A DNA stretch of 64,000 nt from Candidatus Acidiferrales bacterium (lineage in GTDB: Bacteria; Bacteroidota; Ignavibacteria; Kryptoniales; JAKASW01). The stretch covers positions 206,964 to 270,963 of the forward strand of contig DATJAY010000039.1 of the NCBI GenBank assembly GCA_035515795.1, given 5' to 3'. Below the pieces are notes generated by a model that was not told where the DNA came from, ran no database searches, and worked only from the letters and a program-made list of their open reading frames with translations. Below, piece by piece: positions 26,608-34,270 of this stretch (the stretch's first letter is position 1; each line of letters starts with the position of its first letter). A program made the translations under genes and the position numbers.

Positions 26608-28929
26608 TTAATTCCCAAACTCCAGATCATAATTCAACTGAAAGCCCCGTCCAGGCTGCGGTATGAAGTCCTTGATGACGGAGAGGTTGTCACGATAGAC
26701 CTGGTTTAGCAAATTATCGCAATGGAGACTGATATTATGTATCAGCCCTTCCTGTGTGAGTCGTAACCCCGCACCTATATTTACCACCCCGTATCCTGCG
26801 GTATACGTGTCGCCGACACCAAGCCGCTTCTGACTTGCGGCCAAACGCCATTCCAACGTCGCAGAATACGTGTTGTCCTGGTAGATCATCTTAAACAATC
26901 CGCGGAGTGGCGGGGTAAAGGGAAGCGGTACGTTGTTTCGCGTGTCTTCCGCATTAACGTAATCGGCCTGGCACTGTAAAGCCATGAAATCCATCGGTTG
27001 AACTGCGGCAGTTATCTCGAAGCCCATCAAGCGGGAATTCGTCGCGGCAAATTGACGGACGGGAAGATCCTGTATCGTGTCTCCCCTCAGGTAAGTATAG
27101 ATATAGTTGCTTATCAAATCTACGTAGGGAGTAAGCTCGAAAGAGACGTTCGTGAATCTCCCTTTCAGAGATGCGTCGATGCCGACGGACGTCTCCGACA
27201 CGAGGTTCGCGTCGCCGATCGAGTACGTGTTGCTGGCGGCATCCGCTCCATCGGCGAAAAGCTCCTGAACCGTCGGAGCTCTGAAAGAACGGGCGATGCT
27301 CAAAGATGCGGTCATCCCAGATGGGAAATCCCGGATCGCACCGATAGATGCAGTCACGGCGCCGGAATGGCGCGTGACGTCGATCGTCTGGAAAACCGAA
27401 TCGAGCGAAGCGGAATATGGAACGGCATGAATGCGGTTATAGTCATAGCGCAGTCCGGCCTGCAGGCGCATCTCGTCGCCAGCCAAATACTCTTCGAAAA
27501 TATATCCTGCAAGTCCCGTCGTGATGGAATTAGGACCCAGCGGCTGTTCGCCTTCGATAGTCAGATTCTCGACGTTAGTCCAGAGCCCGATCGTACCACG
27601 GAATGGGCCGAACTGCGGGTGCTGGAGCTGTACCATGGCATTGACAGCCTGCTTGTGGAAGTGGTTTGCCTCCGGATTTGATACTCCCGTCGAGTCCTGC
27701 TGTGTGGGGAATTCCGAATGGTTGTAATCGACATAGTTTGCGGTCACTCTTATCTGCTGGATTGCCGGGCCGTCCACCACAAAAAGGCTTCGCGCCTCGA
27801 CGGAGTTTTTGGTCTGGTCGATGAGAGATGTAGTAGGCGGATCGTCGATCCAGTCCGGATTCGGCGGCGTGCCGGGAATACCGTAGCTCATCTCGTAATG
27901 CTTATATCCGACCCCGACCATTCCGAAATCGCCCTGGTATGAATAGCCCGCGCCTTCTTCCTGCGAATGATCGAACGATTGCGGCATTCGGTCGAGGTGC
28001 AGACTATTCACTCCGTCGAAATAATTTCCGGCAGGAATGCGGATATCCTGAGAATGAAGACCTCCTGCAGAAATGCCGAGCGCATGCCCGCCGCTGCTGT
28101 AAATAGTGTTGAGATAACCCGTATATTCGTCGCTCGCACTGTTGCCTGACAACGATACGCGGCCCGAAACCGGACTCGAAGATGCTGTCGGAATTGTGTT
28201 CGTGATTGCATCGATCAGACCGCCGATAGTATTCGGTCCGTACATGATACAGGCAGGTCCCCGCACAACTTCGATCCGGGAAATGCTCAGCGGCTCAATA
28301 GGCACCGAATGGGCCGGGTCGTAGGTGGAAACGTCGCCCGTGCGGAGTCCATTCTCCAGAATCAAAACCTCGTTGTCGGAAAGCCCGCGAATCATCGGCC
28401 TGGCAGGCGCGGAGCCGTTATAACGGACCTCAATGCCTGGAAGATCCGAAATCTTCTCAGCAAAACTCGAGCCGGGGCTGTCATGCAATTCGACCATGGA
28501 CTTCGACTGAGCGGATTGATACTCTTTATCGGCAGGACGTGCATAAGGCGAGGCGGAGACTACTACTTCCGCGGCTTCAATTGCAGATTCATGCAGAGCG
28601 AAGGACGTCGTGACATCTGCGCCGGCTACTGAGACTTTATTGCTTGCCGAAGCATATCCGATCACGTGCACGAAAACATTATATGTCCCATTCGGTACGC
28701 CGGGAAACGTGAAACGTCCATTGACATCGGAGAAAGCGGAGCGATCGAGTTCGAGAAGCCGGATTGTCGCACCTGCGATGGGTTTGCCTCCCGATTTTAC
28801 CGTACCATGGATGGCACCGCCGGTCGATGCTCCACGATCTGGTTCCTGTGAATATGCCTCGATGGTGAGCTGAAGGCTCAGCACCAATGAAACCAATAAA
28901 GGGATGTACTTCGTGCTGTTGAATCTCAT
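26608..28929 (-). CDS. TonB-dependent outer-membrane receptor
   Basis: Outer-membrane importer of 773 residues driven by TonB. A signal peptide (to about EAYSQ) is followed by a carboxypeptidase-regulatory-like domain (AIHGTVKSGGKPIAGATIRL to about residue 115), common in Bacteroidota. The plug comes next: PGIEVRYNGSAPARPMIRGLSDNEVLILENG and SRIEVVRGPACIMYGPNTIGG are its typical motifs. The remaining 500 residues are a beta-barrel with many short strands. There is no SusD-like gene beside it, so it belongs to the metal, siderophore or vitamin type more than the glycan SusC type. Substrate unknown. Confidence 0.9.
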   Translation of the reverse strand: MRFNSTKYIPLLVSLVLSLQLTIEAYSQEPDRGASTGGAIHGTVKSGGKPIAGATIRLLELDRSAFSDVNGRFTFPGVPNGTYNVFVHVIGYASASNKVSVAGADVTTSFALHESAIEAAEVVVSASPYARPADKEYQSAQSKSMVELHDSPGSSFAEKISDLPGIEVRYNGSAPARPMIRGLSDNEVLILENGLRTGDVSTYDPAHSVPIEPLSISRIEVVRGPACIMYGPNTIGGLIDAITNTIPTASSSPVSGRVSLSGNSASDEYTGYLNTIYSSGGHALGISAGGLHSQDIRIPAGNYFDGVNSLHLDRMPQSFDHSQEEGAGYSYQGDFGMVGVGYKHYEMSYGIPGTPPNPDWIDDPPTTSLIDQTKNSVEARSLFVVDGPAIQQIRVTANYVDYNHSEFPTQQDSTGVSNPEANHFHKQAVNAMVQLQHPQFGPFRGTIGLWTNVENLTIEGEQPLGPNSITTGLAGYIFEEYLAGDEMRLQAGLRYDYNRIHAVPYSASLDSVFQTIDVTRHSGAVTASIGAIRDFPSGMTASLSIARSFRAPTVQELFADGADAASNTYSIGDANLVSETSVGIDASLKGRFTNVSFELTPYVDLISNYIYTYLRGDTIQDLPVRQFAATNSRLMGFEITAAVQPMDFMALQCQADYVNAEDTRNNVPLPFTPPLRGLFKMIYQDNTYSATLEWRLAASQKRLGVGDTYTAGYGVVNIGAGLRLTQEGLIHNISLHCDNLLNQVYRDNLSVIKDFIPQPGRGFQLNYDLEFGN

Positions 28930-29390
28930 TGAATTTCTCTCTCTTTCGAGAAAATATACTTAAGAAAACGTGCCATGTCAAGAATCCCGGGCTCAGGGTG
29001 GGATGGTAGCTTCTCGGAAAATCATTTCTCAACTATTCCTCAATGTCGTTTCCGAGTCTCCGCATCTATCAAGGGGGATCTACTGGGACCTCCGGCGGAA
29101 GCAACAACTGGATTCCCGCTAAAAGCGTGCGGGAATGACAAGTGAGGAGAGAGTGTACAAAGTCCGGATTCCCGCTTGGTCGCCGCTAAGACCACGCGGT
29201 GACAGGAGAACTGATGTCGGAACCTCTGCGCAATATGAGCTTGCTGCGTTTCATCGAAGTACCTATATTTAGACAAGGACATGGTGGAACCAGCACCATG
29301 ATCTCAGTTGATGACTGATCCCCCTCACATGGATGAAGGGAGTCATCGTGAGTTACAGAAGAACAATGACAGAATCAAATGGGAGGTAAA
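28930..29390. other. intergenic region with degenerate repeats
   Basis: No gene seen. It holds two stretches (about 29080-29140 and 29165-29200) containing GGATTCCCGCT followed by GCGGGAATGAC-type text, the look of short palindromic intergenic repeats found again near 39110 and 54640. The upstream region of the gene at 29391 starts near 29300. Confidence 0.4.
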
Positions 29391-29978
29391 ATGGAAACTG
29401 CACGCTACGAGGTCAAAGACTCATCAGGCAATCCGGCCGCGCTCGGACTTCTCGCCTTCGGAATGACAACCGTACTCTTGAACGTACACAACGCCGGGCT
29501 CATCGAAATGAGCTCCATGATACTTGCGATGGGAATATTCTACGGCGGGATCGCACAGATAATTGCCGGTGCCATGGAATGGAAGAAAGGCAACACCTTC
29601 GGACTCGTCGCCTTTTCATCTTACGGATTGTTCTGGCTTACGCTTGTCGCACTTATCGTCATGCCGAAGTCAGGATGGACCGGCGCGACATCCGGAGCAG
29701 GTATGGTGTACTACCTCATAATGTGGGGGATATTCACACTCCTCATGTTCTTCGGCACGATAAGATTATCCAGGGCACTTCAGGTTGTGTTCGCCACGCT
29801 GACGATTTTGTTTTTCCTCCTGGCAATAGCAGAAGGAACGGAGAACGAGTCCGTGGGCAGGATTGCCGGATACGAAGGAATTCTTTGCGGAGCGTCTGCG
29901 ATCTACACAGGGATTGCAATAGTATTGAACGAAGTTTATGGAAGGCCGGTGCTTCCTCTCGGTATCGTGTCGAAATGA
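29391..29978 (+). CDS. acetate uptake transporter family protein (GPR1/FUN34/YaaH)
   Basis: Inner-membrane protein of 195 residues with six hydrophobic helices. The family signature [18 protein letters not shown] (NPxPLGL type) occurs at about residue 14, and the middle helices contain [21 protein letters not shown], as in E. coli SatP, which moves acetate or succinate with protons. I start at the ATG preceded by GGAGGT; the earlier in-frame ATG overlaps that ribosome site. It stands alone; its stop is followed immediately by a copy of dispersed repeat family 2. Confidence 0.88.
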   Translation: METARYEVKDSSGNPAALGLLAFGMTTVLLNVHNAGLIEMSSMILAMGIFYGGIAQIIAGAMEWKKGNTFGLVAFSSYGLFWLTLVALIVMPKSGWTGATSGAGMVYYLIMWGIFTLLMFFGTIRLSRALQVVFATLTILFFLLAIAEGTENESVGRIAGYEGILCGASAIYTGIAIVLNEVYGRPVLPLGIVSK

Positions 29979-30095
29979 GTGTTGACGGTAGTGCGGCAGG
30001 TGTATCTCGCAGTTAAGAGATGCCTGTAAATCTCCGGGCTGGAACGTTGATTCTAAAATCCATGTCGCTTCCTTTCGAACAACTTGGAGAAAAAA
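29979..30095 (+). repeat. dispersed repeat family 2, copy B (long form)
   Basis: Begins at the base after the transporter stop codon with GTGTTGACGGTAGTGCGGCA and runs through CTCCGGGCTGGAACGTTGAT to AACTTGGAGAAAA. The copy at 41745 shares this full length, with GTGTTGACGGTGGTGTGGCA at its left end. Both are on the plus strand and both start at the end of a gene. Confidence 0.7.
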
Positions 30096-30254
30096 GCCTG
30101 GTGCGGGAATAGTTGACGGGATACACTGTACGCGAAATAAATCACGGGTTGCTGCAGCGAGACAAAAAATAGAAAAGGGAAGAGGTCCGAAGCTAAAGAA
30201 GCGCAGGGGAACTCCGATATATATTCAGTTAACAATTTAGAAAGGCGTAGAACA

Positions 30255-30947
30255 ATGGATATCAGCAGCATATCCCCTACAACAAGTGCCTACCAGCTCG
30301 CTCAAACCAACTCCAACCAAAACATAATCGGACAACAATTCATGCAGCTGGAACAGGCACTTCAATCAGGCGACGTGTCGGCGGCACAATCCGCATACTC
30401 GACGATCCAGAGTAGTTTTCAAAACTCGAGCAGCGGGCTGGGCGCTTTGTCAGGCACAAGCCTGAGTGACTTCCAGGCAATCGGTACCGCTCTTCAATCC
30501 GGAGATGTCTCCTCGGCAGAAAGCGCGCTTGCAGCGCTCCAGCAGGACGCGCAGGCAGCGACAGGCTCTTCATCAGGTTCAGGCGCTGTGCATCATCACC
30601 ACCATCATCATAAAGGACAGGTGAACAGCTCGATGGCGCAGCAGATGAGCGACCTGAACTCCCTCGGCAGCGCACTCCAATCCGGCAGCGCTTCTTCTGC
30701 GCAGTCCGCGTTCAGTGCATTGCTGCAGGACGTTCAGAACGACAGCGGCTCATCGAGTCTATTCTCGGGAAACAGCCAATCGAGCATCGACCTCCAGGGC
30801 ATTCAGAGCGCGCTCCAGTCAAATAATTTGTCGGCCGCTCAAAGCTCTTACGCGTTTCTCCTGCAGGACTTAATGCCGACTAGTTCCTCACCTTACAGCA
30901 CTAACCAGCGATTCCCGCTCGGGAACATAGTAAACGTTACTGCCTGA
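30255..30947 (+). CDS. low-complexity protein with four internal repeats and a His tract
   Basis: Protein of 230 residues without a signal peptide. Four copies of a repeat of the form ALQSGDVSAAQSAYSTIQ are seen (about residues 34, 75, 135 and 190), with Ser/Gly-rich linkers. A natural seven-His run followed by Lys lies at about residues 114-121. Similar proteins, each with the LQSGDxxxAQxAF repeat and a His patch, occur scattered in other bacteria as hypotheticals. The repeat looks like a pair of short helices. Metal binding by the His run is inference. Confidence 0.65.
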   Translation: MDISSISPTTSAYQLAQTNSNQNIIGQQFMQLEQALQSGDVSAAQSAYSTIQSSFQNSSSGLGALSGTSLSDFQAIGTALQSGDVSSAESALAALQQDAQAATGSSSGSGAVHHHHHHHKGQVNSSMAQQMSDLNSLGSALQSGSASSAQSAFSALLQDVQNDSGSSSLFSGNSQSSIDLQGIQSALQSNNLSAAQSSYAFLLQDLMPTSSSPYSTNQRFPLGNIVNVTA

Positions 30948-31305
30948 GGGTACGCATCGATCTTCATCTTTACAAGGGTTGTCCGGAAAGTTGATTTGTC
31001 TTCTTTATCCGGATGACCCTCACCAGTCACTGCGACCACGACCCATCAATTGACCCGTCATTGCGAGCGGCTCCATCGCGAAGCAATCCCATTCATGAAA
31101 CCACAAAATAACGGATTGCCGCGTGGCGCGAGGCGCGCCACTCGCAATGACAAGAGGCTTTTAGGTTTGGGCTCCTCGCAATGACAAGAGGCATGAGGGA
31201 ACGTCCTCTCAATCAACCCATCATCACGAGGAATGAAGTGACGACACAATCTCTTTGTTATTATGATTTGCGATGGATGCTGAGGTGTGGTATCTTAGCC
31301 CATCC
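30948..31305. other. intergenic region with a palindromic repeat
   Basis: Mostly occupied by the palindromic repeat listed at 31057-31151 and by a trailing decayed segment (CTCGCAATGACAAGAGGCATGAGG) up to about 31200. No gene seen apart from the start of the GIY-YIG frame. Confidence 0.5.
31057..31151. repeat. palindromic repeat family 3, copy 1
   Basis: Ends are perfect inverted repeats, GTCATTGCGAG at the left and CTCGCAATGAC at the right, with a second inner pair GCAATCC/GGATTGC. The whole 95 bases could fold into one long hairpin. Copies lie at 31617 and 56290, and decayed relatives near 33980 and 56147. Such units are common bacterial interspersed repeats. Confidence 0.8.
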
Positions 31306-31596
31306 ATGAAAAGATTATTTCTCGTCTATATTATGACCAACAAAAACAACACCACCCTCTATACTGGAATGACGAGCAGTCTCGCCAATAGAATAAGACA
31401 GCACAAAGAGAAAAACATCCCGGGGTTCACGAAGAGGTATAACCTCACGAAGCTCGTCTATTATGAACTCTGTGATAGCGCGTATGGAGCGATAAGTCGA
31501 GAGAAGCAGATCAAAGCGGGGTCGAGGAAGAAGAAGGAAGAGTTGATTAATAGCGTAAATCCCGAGTGGAATGATTTGAGCGAGGGACTTTATTGA
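31306..31596 (+). CDS. GIY-YIG domain nuclease, single-domain
   Basis: Protein of 96 residues made only of a GIY-YIG nuclease domain. It has LVYIMTN and LYTGMTSSLANRIRQHK (the GIY and YIG positions and the catalytic Arg), and a C-terminal KKKEELINSVNPEWNDLSE typical of the UPF0213-like bacterial group. I start at MKRLFLVYIM; no ribosome site is visible there, and the frame is open 11 codons upstream. It lies between two copies of palindromic repeat family 3 (31057 and 31617), the second only 20 bases after the stop. Confidence 0.85.
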   Translation: MKRLFLVYIMTNKNNTTLYTGMTSSLANRIRQHKEKNIPGFTKRYNLTKLVYYELCDSAYGAISREKQIKAGSRKKKEELINSVNPEWNDLSEGLY

Positions 31597-32009
31597 GCGA
31601 AACCTATAATTTACCCGTCATTGCGAGCGGTTCCATCGCGAAGCAATCCCATTCATGAAGCCACTAACCAAGGGATTGCTTCGTCGCCCTGCAAGCAGGT
31701 CTCCTCGCAATGACAAGAGACCTACGGGGTTCTGCTCCGCGACAATGACAGGAGGCATGAGGGAAAGACCAACCCTCTCACTTAACCCGTCATCGCTAGG
31801 GAAGAAGTCCCGTGGCGATCCCCCATTCATGAATCCAGCAGAATCCAGAACACCTCTAAGGATTTAGTCGGAAATTCCGAAATAAAGAAGGACGTATGAC
31901 ATTTCATGCATGCATTCATTGAAGAACGTCAGAGCAGAAAACTGAAAGGAAAACATGTATGGCGGGCCAGGTCAAGGCATTAATCGACAAGATCATTAAC
32001 ATGACTTCG
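31597..32009. other. intergenic region with a palindromic repeat
   Basis: Holds the second palindromic repeat (31617-31714) and a decayed third one to about 31850. The rest, to the lipoprotein start, shows no recognised feature. Confidence 0.5.
31617..31714. repeat. palindromic repeat family 3, copy 2
   Basis: Same ends as copy 1 (GTCATTGCGAG and CTCGCAATGAC) with the inner AAGCAATCCCATTCATGAA text nearly unchanged. The right half differs from copy 1 but is close to the copy at 56290 (TTCGTCGCCCTGCAAGCAGG). Confidence 0.8.
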
Positions 32010-32534
32010 ATGAAGAATTTATTTTTACTCATAATCGCCGCAGGTTTGATACTCGATGGTTGTGGCGGAGGCCTTGAGATGACGATGAAACCAAGCACGA
32101 GTTTTAAACTGACTTCGCCGGTGGCAGTCAGGAGCGGCAACTTTGACGGTGCAGACCTTCGACCGAAAATTGAAGAAGCCTTATTTAGAAATGGAGTCAA
32201 CGTCATGTCGCCTTCATTCGCCCGGACGGAAATCCAGCTTCAGGATAATTCGAACAACCAGCCTTCAAATCAGTCCTCACAGGGAACGTCGGATTCTGCT
32301 TCCGTTCACTCCTCGAGAATTAATGGGCAGGGAAATGAGTACTTGCTGGAATTCACATATGATTTCGAATATACCCTTTCAGGGAAACTGGTTACAGATT
32401 TCTCTGCGGCGATAGTTGAACCTCAAACCGGAGAGGTTGTTGGAATAATAAGTTATCACGGCAAAGGCGACGGAGTTGCGCCGGACGAGCTGGCAAACAG
32501 CGTCGGCAAAAAGATTTCACAGCAATTGAAGTGA
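32010..32534 (+). CDS. lipoprotein of unknown function
   Basis: Lipid-anchored protein of 174 residues, not recognised. Signal MKNLFLLIIAAGLILDGC with the lipobox Cys, then a Gly-rich start. A conserved-looking mid part (LRPKIEEALFRNGVNVMSPSF) resembles small outer-membrane lipoproteins that join subunits, and a Ser/Gln-rich linker lies at about residues 80-105. I take the Met closest to the hydrophobic stretch; two Mets upstream (31959, 32001) are in frame. Confidence 0.6.
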   Translation: MKNLFLLIIAAGLILDGCGGGLEMTMKPSTSFKLTSPVAVRSGNFDGADLRPKIEEALFRNGVNVMSPSFARTEIQLQDNSNNQPSNQSSQGTSDSASVHSSRINGQGNEYLLEFTYDFEYTLSGKLVTDFSAAIVEPQTGEVVGIISYHGKGDGVAPDELANSVGKKISQQLK

Positions 32535-32643
32535 CTGCATAAACAAAAACCTCCTGAGCCTTATGACGTACTGCCTCCTTTGATTAGTGCTTCTTTCACG
32601 CACCCGGCAAAAAGCCCCTGGGGGATTTGTTCAGAGAATAAAA

Positions 32644-32988
32644 TCACCGGACACTTAAGTGAATCTTTCCATCGTTCCCTGTTGCAGCGGTAACAATTTT
32701 AGTATCACCCGGATTGATATCGACAGGGTTCGTGGACGTTGAGATGTTGCCGTCTACTGTTGCCACGATCAACACATGCGTGCCGGACTCAACGCTGGCT
32801 ACGCATACGCCGCCGTTAGCCGGGGCGGGGCCGCAGACGAGATTATTCCCGTTGTCCAGAAAAAGACAAAGGTCATACTGGGTATTGTTCTGAAGCGTTA
32901 CTTGTACCGGGTCCGAGTTTTTCTGTGCCTTGCCGGAAATGGAAAAGAGAGCCACGATTATCATGAACAATAGTGTCGACTTCTTCAT
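32644..32988 (-). CDS. small secreted protein
   Basis: Exported protein of 114 residues, not recognised. A signal peptide (MKKSTLLFMIIVALFSISGKAQ) precedes a compact beta-rich domain with three Cys (LCLF, VCGP, VCVAS). Strands such as VQVTLQNNTQYDLCLFLDN look like a small beta-sandwich. Strong ribosome site (AGGAGGATTCG). It converges on the lipoprotein gene at 32010. Confidence 0.6.
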   Translation of the reverse strand: MKKSTLLFMIIVALFSISGKAQKNSDPVQVTLQNNTQYDLCLFLDNGNNLVCGPAPANGGVCVASVESGTHVLIVATVDGNISTSTNPVDINPGDTKIVTAATGNDGKIHLSVR

Positions 32989-34270
32989 CGAATCCTCCTA
33001 ATCTTATGTGAACTTGTACATTTTCGGAACCCGTTCAAGCCAGGGTTTCGAGTCAGCGGACGCTGCTATGAACAGCCGTCCTCAATCTATGGACAGCACA
33101 GTGAAGGTTCAAGAACACATCGTCCTCGGTACTGGTTCAGTCAGGACTTGAGTGGCTCAGTTAGCGTGATCTGAATAATCCCATGCGAAAATGGAGTCCC
33201 GTTTGGGAGGAGGAATTTTACGGAATTAGTAGTACGGTCGTAGCGATTTTTTGTCGAACGTTGGTTTGTCGTAGCTATTCAAAAAATCGCATATTCTCCG
33301 TACGGGACGATCCGCCTGTGGCGGACCATTTTCGCACGGCGCCCTTTTTCCCGCTCCGACATAATAGTCTTTTTATAGATGCGGGATGGCGCAAGGCGCT
33401 CACTTTTGGTTCGTTTTCTTTTGGGCGAGCAAAAGAAAATGAACAATGGAGAATCAACAAACCTTGTGAGGATTTATAGTACTTTCTCTTGTCTTGACAC
33501 AAGAGAAAGTACGAAAGAGAAAGTCAAGGCTTGCGGAAAAAATGGCTGGAAATTCCCCCTCTGAAGAAACGAATAAACTAGGCGCCTTCGGCGCCGTCGG
33601 ACAGTATTCGTTTCTTAAACCGAAGAAGGGAATTTCCTAATGGCCATTTTTTCCTGATGCCGTACGCTACACTCTTCCATTCCGATTCAAACTGAACCAC
33701 CTAAAGGCAAATTGAGCCAGTACCTCGTCCTCTTTAGGGTTATTCCAAGCGTGGAGTTGGCCCGCCGGACACCACCTCAGTCCGGTGGGGGAGTTGTTTG
33801 GAGAATGAGGGGCGATCTCTGCTGCAGCAATCCCAATGGTTGTACCACGAAGCAGCGGATTGTCGCAGTCAAACAAAAAAACACAGTGTGTGCGATCCCT
33901 TTTCGCGGGACCGCGTGATGCCGAAGCTCACTCGCAAAGACGGGAGGCCGGTAGGGAACCCCTCACTCATTTGTCATTTCGGGGAGTGAAACGACGTGGC
34001 AATCCTATCAACCACAGGATTGTTCACTGAAGGTGAACCTGCTGAAGACATGACTTCTCCCTCTTATCTCTTTGACTTTTCTCCCTGCCAAGCGTTATCA
34101 TTAAGAGTTAAAGAGACAGAAGAAGTCCTTTTTGAGAAAGACAGTCTCACTTGATTGTGATGGTGAAACCAGTTTCAAGTTAGACCTTGACTTTTCCAAA
34201 GAGTGTTTCTACCCAAAAATGAAAACCACAGGCGGGATGACGTCGCCTCGCCTCTAATGGAGTTATATCT
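32989..34270. other. 1.3-kb gene-free stretch dominated by a mobile repeat
   Basis: No credible gene. Bases 33128-33724 are the MITE-like element described separately. Bases 33725-34030 hold decayed short repeats, including GTCATTTCGGGGAGTGAAACG near 33982. The last 240 bases lie upstream of the GH78 gene and contain its ribosome site (GGAGTTATATCT). Short frames inside the element (for example from 33179 and 33438) recur only because the element recurs. Confidence 0.6.
33128..33724. mobile_element. MITE-like element, copy 1 (597 bases, intact ends)
   Basis: Terminal inverted repeats start GGTACTGGTTCAG at the left and end ATTGAGCCAGTACC at the right, imperfect over about 35 bases. The 8 bases TCGTCCTC stand directly outside both ends (33120-33127 and 33725-33732), a target duplication. 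Inside lie three strong hairpins: 33409-33444 (15-base arms around GGCGAG), 33480-33511 (perfect 13-base arms around CTTGAC) and an imperfect one of about 120 bases (33534-33655) with GGCGCCTTCGGCGCC at its tip. There is no transposase, so it must be moved by a protein coded elsewhere. Confidence 0.8.

Noticed and set aside
26521-26709. Short plus-strand frame at the 3' end of the TonB-dependent receptor
   Set aside because: Overlaps the receptor's C-terminus on the other strand; no ribosome site.
33183-33564. Short frames inside the MITE-like element (ending in SFSFGRAKENEQW-type text)
   Set aside because: They recur at 38624 only because the element recurs, have no ribosome site, and overlap hairpins on both strands.
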